In this document: positions 7,628 to 11,816 of the stretch, in pieces | How the letters are laid out: each line of letters begins with the position of its first letter | Position numbering within the stretch: the stretch's first letter is position 1 | Assembly: GCA_023395465.1 (NCBI GenBank) | Contig: JAEWZE010000192.1 | Span: 1-11,816 of the forward strand | Length of the DNA stretch: 11,816 bases | DNA from: Pseudomonadota bacterium | GTDB taxonomy: Bacteria > Pseudomonadota > Gammaproteobacteria > Xanthomonadales > Xanthomonadaceae | Direction: 5' to 3' | Position numbers and translations under genes: made by a program | Notes under the pieces: model-generated | Told to the model about the DNA's origin: nothing | What the model saw: the letters and a program-made list of their open reading frames with translations, nothing else | The model's database searches: none

Positions 7628-8407
7628 ATGCGAACCGTCATTGCCGGCTGTTTCCTGGCCGCGAGCCTGTTGGCACCGTGCACTTCCGACGCGCAGGCCG
7701 GCAGTGCCGACACGGCGCCGATCCTGGTCGAGGGCGTGGTGCCCGACGAAGCCACCAAGGCTGCCGTTCTGGCGAAGGTGCGCGAGATCTACGGCGTGGA
7801 GCGCGTTGTCGACCAGGTCCGGCTTGGAGGCGTGGTGGCCCCACCCAACTGGGGCGAGAACGTCGCCAGACTGGTCGACTCGAAGCTCAGGCAGGTCAGC
7901 AAGGGCAAGCTCGACGTGAACGGCAACAGCGTGACCATCAGTGGCACGGTGGTGAACGAACTGCAGCGGCAGCAGGTGGCGAGCCAGATGCTGACGGCGT
8001 TGAACTCGACTTACTCGGTCGACGCCACCGGGCTGGTAGTGGGCGGCTCGCCCCAGAACCTGATCGACGAGGTGCTTGCAGACCGAATCATCGAATTCGA
8101 AAGCGGCAGCGACCGCCTCACCCCGGCTGGGCAGCGGATCCTGGACGAGCTTGTCGAGCCGATGAGGGAGATCGGCAGCGCGAAAGTGCAGATCGCCGGC
8201 CATACCGACAATGTCGGTCAGCGCCAGGCCAACATCGCATTGAGCCTGGCGCGTGCCCAACGTGTGCTCGAGTACTTCCAGCAGCGAGGCATACCTACTG
8301 CAGGACTGAGTGTCGTCGGACGCGGTCCGGACGAACCTGTCGCCGACAACGCGACACCGGACGGGCGCGCACGCAATCGCAGGATCCAGTTCAAGGTGCT
8401 GCCCTAG
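7628..8407 (+). CDS. Periplasmic BON-OmpA family peptidoglycan-binding protein
   Basis: 259 residues. A cleavable signal peptide is visible (1-24, cut after SDAQA). The cysteine at 18 sits in LLAPC, a poor lipobox because of the proline at -1, so a soluble periplasmic protein is likelier than a lipoprotein. Two BON-like repeats follow (about 29-62 and 85-125). The C-terminal OmpA domain (about 150-259) has the peptidoglycan-binding motif GHTDNVG (191-197), with the ligand-contacting D194 kept, and the conserved NRRI near the end (250-253). It probably ties the T6SS envelope complex to the cell wall, a job done in other systems by TagL or an OmpA domain fused to TssL. GGAG (7617-7620) is 7 bases from ATG 7628 but 1 base from ATG 7622, which overlaps the tagF stop as ATGA. 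I chose 7628 by spacing; 7622 would add two residues. Confidence 0.92.
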   Translation: MRTVIAGCFLAASLLAPCTSDAQAGSADTAPILVEGVVPDEATKAAVLAKVREIYGVERVVDQVRLGGVVAPPNWGENVARLVDSKLRQVSKGKLDVNGNSVTISGTVVNELQRQQVASQMLTALNSTYSVDATGLVVGGSPQNLIDEVLADRIIEFESGSDRLTPAGQRILDELVEPMREIGSAKVQIAGHTDNVGQRQANIALSLARAQRVLEYFQQRGIPTAGLSVVGRGPDEPVADNATPDGRARNRRIQFKVLP

Positions 8408-8447
8408 GCTAGAGCGCGAAGACTCGTCTCGCCCGGGCCGGGGCCCC

Positions 8448-9512
8448 TTACTCCTCGCGGAAGTTCTCGTCCACGTCGAGCAGTTCTTCCACCTGTGCAA
8501 GGGTGGATTCGTCCTTGATCACGCGCTTGAGCCACACGTGCAGCGGCATCTCGCCCCAGCGCGCCGCCTTTTCCGCCAGGTAGGCCACCGGACTGTGCGG
8601 CTCGGTGCGGCGGAAGAAATCCGCCACCCGACGCAGCTGCGCCAGCGCCTCGCGACGCGAGTTGAGCTGCGACGCGCCGCCGCTGCCCTGCGCGGTCGCC
8701 GCGCCGGTGTCCTGTTCCGGCGTATCGGGTGCGTCACCCGGCTCTACCCCCCCGTCCAGCAGCACGCCGGCATCGCGCGCATAACGCACGACCAGCGCGT
8801 GCGAGTAGGCGAGCTGGTCGCGCACCGCGCCGAAGCTCGGCCCATCGCTTCCCAACCTGGCGTCGACGACCTCCTCCAGCCGCCGGAGCGCGGCCTCGCA
8901 CCCGGGCACCGCCTCGACCAGCTGTGCGTAGAACTCGCGCGGCGTGCCCCGCCGCGCCGTCTCCATCACATCCAGCGACGGCAGCCCGTCGATCGCCGCC
9001 GCATGCTCGTCCGGAGTGTTCTGCCGGATCCGTGCCGTGTCGAACTGGATTTGGCTGAAGCTGCCCTGCGCGCCCTTGGTGAGTGGAATGTCCTTGATCC
9101 ACGCGATGGAGTGGGTCAGCAACCAGCTGAAGTTGCCGATGCGCTGTTCCAGATCGCCATCCTCCACGATCGGATGGAGCGCATCCCAGTAGCGTTCGCA
9201 CAATCCCGCCACCAGCCGGTAGCCCTGGGCCAGCCCCTCGAAGCCGTACAGGCGCGCGGATGCCTCGGAAAACCAGACCGCCAGTTGCAGGTCCTTGGTC
9301 CGTTCGGCCAGCAGGGCCGAAGTTTCCCGGTAGACCGAGGGCCAGTCCGCGACCTTGAGGTCGGTGACCCATTCGCCCTGGTCCAGGGTGGGATCATCGC
9401 CGCGCCGGGCTTCCTGGATCCGGTCGTACTCCAGCGAAAACGCCATGTCCTCGCCGCACGGGTCTTCTCCGGAAATCGGCGCCAGCAGTTCCTCTGCATC
9501 CCGCATCGTCAT
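8448..9512 (-). CDS. tssA: T6SS baseplate/sheath protein TssA (ImpA N-terminal family)
   Basis: 354 residues, the short class of TssA. TssA is cytoplasmic; it docks on the membrane complex, recruits the baseplate and helps start or cap the growing sheath. The ImpA_N domain fills about residues 5-125: LLAPISGEDPCGEDM near the start, then the W-x-x-V and KDLQLAVW motifs and RYWDALHP. A Gly/Ala/Asp-rich linker (about 253-281) separates it from a short C-terminal helical domain (about 283-346). That domain carries the family pattern R-x-EAL-x-x-L followed by FFRRTEPHSPVAYL and W-x-x-MPLHVWL. The start is ATG 9512 with AGGACGAG 4 bases upstream; ATG 9506 is a possible alternative. It lies on the opposite strand to tssM, converging on the BON-OmpA gene with 40 bases between stops. 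It is last in the series ftsK, lolA, unknown, tssA, but a 145-base gap suggests it has its own promoter. Confidence 0.95.
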   Translation of the reverse strand: MTMRDAEELLAPISGEDPCGEDMAFSLEYDRIQEARRGDDPTLDQGEWVTDLKVADWPSVYRETSALLAERTKDLQLAVWFSEASARLYGFEGLAQGYRLVAGLCERYWDALHPIVEDGDLEQRIGNFSWLLTHSIAWIKDIPLTKGAQGSFSQIQFDTARIRQNTPDEHAAAIDGLPSLDVMETARRGTPREFYAQLVEAVPGCEAALRRLEEVVDARLGSDGPSFGAVRDQLAYSHALVVRYARDAGVLLDGGVEPGDAPDTPEQDTGAATAQGSGGASQLNSRREALAQLRRVADFFRRTEPHSPVAYLAEKAARWGEMPLHVWLKRVIKDESTLAQVEELLDVDENFREE

Positions 9513-9538
9513 GGTCTCGTCCTGGGCATGATTCGCCG

Positions 9539-9567
9539 ATTCTAGCGTGCCGGCTGGCCGTGGGTCT
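9539..9567 (-). promoter_or_regulatory. Weak candidate promoter for tssA
   Basis: On the minus strand the hexamer TAGAAT (9539-9544) is a good -10 element, 26 bases before the tssA ATG, which would give a leader of about 20 bases containing the AGGACGAG ribosome site. The position 17 bases upstream (AGACCC) is a poor -35. An activator-dependent promoter or simple read-through from the upstream gene are alternatives. Confidence 0.28.
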
Positions 9568-9657
9568 GACGCACGCTCTTGCCGTTGTCGCCACCAGTAC
9601 CGTCATGCCGGACTGCAGCCGGGGGGGTGCGAATCCTGAAGGGTGCCGGGGGTGGGG

Positions 9658-10356
9658 CTAGAGCGCGGCGGCGCCCAGGACGTAGTTCACCCGCTGCCAG
9701 GCGTCGGTCGTCCGGTCGTAGAGCCCGACGATCTCCACCGGAGTGCTGCCGCTTCTGCCAAAGTCGGCGATGCCCCGGGCGTTGATGCGCAGCAACCGCT
9801 GCCCACCTTCGACGGTGCTGATGTCGTCGAGCTGCAGGCGGGCGGCATCGGGGAACTGCGCGTCGAGCTCGGAGGCCACGCGTTCCTCGAGCTGGCCCAC
9901 CAGGCGCGAATCGTTCGGCACCTCACGCTCACCGGTCGCGATCCCGCCTATCGTGATCTCCGGATAGCCCGCGCTGTGGAAGGTCGTGTCGTAGACCGTG
10001 CTGAAGCCAAAGCCGATCCAGCCGCCCTGCTCGTCCATTCGCAGCCGGCCCTGGCCGCTGACCCTGCGGTCGCGCACGCTGGTGATCGCCACGTTCAGCG
10101 ACTCCAGGCTCACCGCGATGGACGGCGTGCCGAGCTGTTCGACCAGCGCCGCCACCACGACCGCTGCGACGGCATTGTCCAAGGCGTCGTCGCCGCTCGA
10201 TACCTGGTCGCCGGAAGCCGTCCTGGCGGCGCCGGGGCCGGACGCGGTCTGGGCCAGGACCGATTGCGGCGTCAGGGCAACAGCCAGCAGCACCATGGCG
10301 GCGGCTGCACCTAGCGTCGTGCCGCGCTTGCAACGCCTGGCCGCGAGGCTGCCCAT
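9658..10356 (-). CDS. Secreted protein of unknown function between lolA and tssA
   Basis: 232 residues that I do not recognise as a named family. A Sec signal peptide is clear: Arg/Lys-rich start, hydrophobic core about 15-29, and a likely cut after A35 (SVLA/QT). The mature part begins with a Gly/Ala/Ser-rich stretch, then a hydrophobic helix (LDNAVAAVVVAALVEQL, about 59-75). After that come mixed segments rich in beta-type patterns, including VRDRRVSGQGRLR, GWIGFGFSTVYD and a YPEITIGG stretch. There are no cysteines in the mature region. The ATG at 10356 is 9 bases after the lolA stop, with GAGGG (10370-10374) inside the end of lolA 13 bases upstream, so co-transcription with lolA is likely. 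It could be a periplasmic or outer-membrane accessory of the T6SS, given tssA next to it, or a lolA-linked envelope protein. Confidence 0.8.
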   Translation of the reverse strand: MGSLAARRCKRGTTLGAAAAMVLLAVALTPQSVLAQTASGPGAARTASGDQVSSGDDALDNAVAAVVVAALVEQLGTPSIAVSLESLNVAITSVRDRRVSGQGRLRMDEQGGWIGFGFSTVYDTTFHSAGYPEITIGGIATGEREVPNDSRLVGQLEERVASELDAQFPDAARLQLDDISTVEGGQRLLRINARGIADFGRSGSTPVEIVGLYDRTTDAWQRVNYVLGAAAL

Positions 10357-10365
10357 TGCGTATCG

Positions 10366-10992
10366 TCAGCCCTCGCCCACCACGTCCACGCCGGCCGGCG
10401 GCGTGTAGGTGAACGTATCCGCGGCAAAGGCGGGATTGCGCTTCCAGCCGCTGAAGCGGATCTGCGTGCGCTGGCCCAGTGCGTCGACGATCTCCATCCG
10501 CGCCAGGCCCGAAGCGTCCAGGCCGAGGCGCGCGCTCTGGAACGCGGCATCGTCGGCAGCCTGCTTCGGCTTGAGCAGCAGCCACTGCAGGCCGTCGGAT
10601 TCGCCGCCGTCCTCGACCAGGAAGTCGCGGTCCAGGCGGCCCGGATCGATCAGCGCGGCCAGCGGGCTGTCCTGCTCTGCGCTGCCCTGCGGACGCCGGC
10701 TGACCTGTTCCAGGTCCGGGTCGTAGACCCACACGGTACGGCCATCTGCCACGATCAGCTGCGGATAGGGCTTCTCGTACTCCCAGCGGAACAGGCGCGG
10801 CGCCGACAGCGCGACACGCCCGCTGGACGACTCGCGCACGCGGCCGTTGTCGTCGAAGACCTGCTGGGTGAACCGGCCGTCCAGGCCCTTCAGGCCACGG
10901 GTGAAGCTGTCGAGCTGCTCGCGCGCGCCGGCATGTGCGGCGCCCGCCAGCACAACCAGTGCGATGAACAGCCAGCGGTATGTGCGGATCAT
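10366..10992 (-). CDS. lolA: Outer-membrane lipoprotein chaperone LolA
   Basis: 208 residues, the usual LolA size. LolA carries lipoproteins from the LolCDE transporter at the inner membrane through the periplasm to LolB. A signal peptide (about 1-20, cut after AHA) precedes the mature protein. Family landmarks are the FTQ of the first strand, then SGRVALSAPRLFRWEY with the conserved arginine, PYPQLIVADGRTVWVYDPDLEQV, and the final RFSGWKRNP ... PPAGVDVVG. The start at ATG 10992 has AAGGA 8 bases upstream; an in-frame ATG at 11001 sits almost on top of that site, and a further upstream start would spoil the signal peptide. The ftsK-lolA order is the normal one in gammaproteobacteria such as Pseudomonas and Xanthomonas, where rarA usually follows. 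Here an unknown gene and tssA follow instead. Confidence 0.96.
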   Translation of the reverse strand: MIRTYRWLFIALVVLAGAAHAGAREQLDSFTRGLKGLDGRFTQQVFDDNGRVRESSSGRVALSAPRLFRWEYEKPYPQLIVADGRTVWVYDPDLEQVSRRPQGSAEQDSPLAALIDPGRLDRDFLVEDGGESDGLQWLLLKPKQAADDAAFQSARLGLDASGLARMEIVDALGQRTQIRFSGWKRNPAFAADTFTYTPPAGVDVVGEG

Positions 10993-11273
10993 GGAAGGCA
11001 TCCTTCGTGATGGGTGGCGCAAGTCTGCAAAGAGGAAGCTGAACAAGCACTTCGCCCATCCAGTTCAAGGAAACGGGAATCGGGGTGGAAGGCGGACGGG
11101 CGCTCCGGGACAACGGCTCCGTCCATTGCGCCGTTGACGGGTGTGGCGCCGGAGGCGTCGTCGCGGACGGGAGCAAGGCGCGCCGCATTGCCCGTGTTCC
11201 CGTTCAATCAGGAAAAGGGGCGTCCCGGTACCGCCCCGCCTGCGACGACGAACCTGGGAATCGCCGCGCCGCC
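10993..11273. other. ftsK-lolA intergenic region
   Basis: 281 bases without a convincing gene. It holds the probable ftsK terminator (11213-11237), a 6-bp inverted repeat GGACGG/CCGTCC at 11094-11099 and 11119-11124, and the AAGGA ribosome site of lolA. It must also hold any dedicated lolA promoter. A TTGAAC hexamer occurs on the minus strand (11063-11068) but no good -10 follows at the right distance, so I do not call a promoter. Confidence 0.6.
11213..11237 (-). terminator. Probable intrinsic terminator of ftsK
   Basis: Read on the minus strand, GGGGCG (11237-11232) and CGCCCC (11222-11217) form a perfect 6-bp G/C stem around a 9-base loop, followed at once by TTTT (11216-11213). It begins 36 bases after the ftsK stop, the expected place. 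The U-run is short, so termination may be partial and allow some read-through into lolA. Confidence 0.6.
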
Positions 11274-11816
11274 CTACTTCGGCGGCGGCGGCGCCAGCAC
11301 GGCGCGGTCGCCGTTGTGCTCGGGCGCGGACACCACGCCGGCGGCCTCCATCGCCTCGACCAGTCGCGCGGCGCGGTTGTAGCCGATCTTGAGCCGCCGC
11401 TGCACGCCGGAGATCGAGGCGCGTCGCGTCTCGGTGACGATCTTCACCGCCTCGTCGTAGAGCGGATCGGATTCGTCGCCGGAGGCGGCGCCGGCTTCCG
11501 GCAGGCCGGTTGCGCCGACCGTCGTGCCGTCGTACATGGTCTGCGACTCGTCCAGCACGCCCTCGATGTAGTCGGGGCCGCCGCCGCTCTGCTTGAGGTT
11601 CTCGACCACGCGGTGCACTTCCTCGTCGGAGACGAAGGCGCCGTGCACGCGCTCGGGCATGGCGGTGCCCGGCGGCAGGTACAGCATGTCGCCATGGCCC
11701 AGCAGGGTCTCGGCGCCGGACTGGTCGAGGATCGTGCGCGAGTCGATCTTGCTCGAGACCTGGAACGCGATGCGGGTGGGGATGTTGGCCTTGATCAGGC
11801 CGGTGATCACGTCCAC
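11274..11816 (-). CDS. ftsK: DNA translocase FtsK, C-terminal part (gene runs off the window)
   Basis: The last 180 codons of a gene whose 5' end lies beyond base 11816; the apparent GTG at the edge is an internal valine codon. FtsK is the septal DNA pump that clears and aligns chromosome termini for XerCD recombination. The fragment opens in the end of the RecA-like motor (DVITGLIKANIPTRIAFQV, then SSKIDSRTILD and GAETLLGHGDMLYLPP). After a variable acidic/glycine linker it ends with the gamma winged-helix domain (about 116-170: DPLYDEAV, then RRLKIGYNRAARLVEAME), which reads KOPS sequences and activates XerD. The C-terminal tail ends in a short proline run. lolA follows on the same strand after 281 bases and a likely terminator. 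Confidence 0.97.
   Translation of the reverse strand: MDVITGLIKANIPTRIAFQVSSKIDSRTILDQSGAETLLGHGDMLYLPPGTAMPERVHGAFVSDEEVHRVVENLKQSGGGPDYIEGVLDESQTMYDGTTVGATGLPEAGAASGDESDPLYDEAVKIVTETRRASISGVQRRLKIGYNRAARLVEAMEAAGVVSAPEHNGDRAVLAPPPPK

Noticed and set aside
7628..7684. BON-OmpA protein as a lipoprotein
   Set aside because: The only candidate cysteine is in LLAPC, with proline at -1, which does not fit a normal lipobox; a signal peptidase I site after SDAQA is better.
8431..8447. GC-rich stretch between the convergent stops as a bidirectional terminator
   Set aside because: The possible stems leave a loop of at most two bases and no U-run follows on either strand.
8310..9545. A 411-codon plus-strand frame over tssA
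   Set aside because: It is antisense to a complete TssA, starts inside the BON-OmpA gene and shows no domain.
9608..9622. CCGG-CTGCAGT-CCGG hairpin after the unknown secreted gene as a terminator
   Set aside because: Only a 4-bp stem and no U-run on the minus strand.

Overview
The window is a GC-rich piece of a gammaproteobacterial chromosome carrying part of a type VI secretion system (T6SS) cluster that runs into the housekeeping ftsK-lolA locus. High GC with strong G/C bias at third codon positions, the ftsK-lolA order and the style of the T6SS proteins suggest Xanthomonadaceae (Lysobacter/Luteimonas-like). That assignment is inference from gene content; there is no rRNA or marker here to prove it.

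Plus strand, about 1-8407: a compact run of T6SS genes. A fragment that may be the tail of an upstream gene (2-178) overlaps the start of a membrane-anchored M15 metallopeptidase resembling TagX (175-1014). Then come a minimal PAAR spike-tip protein (1078-1338), a two-TM protein with a beta-ketoacyl-synthase-like C-terminal half (1427-2857), the inner-membrane motor/scaffold TssM/IcmF (2854-6648), the regulator TagF (6645-7625) and a periplasmic BON-OmpA protein (7628-8407). Three consecutive junctions are tight: two ATGA overlaps and one 2-base gap, so the last four genes probably form one translationally coupled unit.

Minus strand, about 11816-8448: the 3' end of ftsK, a likely intrinsic terminator, lolA, an unrecognised secreted protein 9 bases after lolA, and then tssA, the baseplate/sheath cap protein. 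tssA faces the plus-strand run and converges on it with only 40 bases between the stop codons.

Functional picture: TssM spans the inner membrane. The M15 peptidase probably opens peptidoglycan for the trans-envelope complex, and the OmpA protein can hold peptidoglycan. PAAR tips the spike, TssA works on baseplate and sheath assembly, and TagF restrains firing. Components not in this window (TssB, C, D, E, F, G, H, I, J, K, L) should lie upstream or elsewhere. The least explained genes are the ketoacyl-synthase-like membrane protein (1427-2857) and the secreted protein between lolA and tssA (9658-10356). No tRNA, rRNA, CRISPR array, transposase or attachment site was seen.
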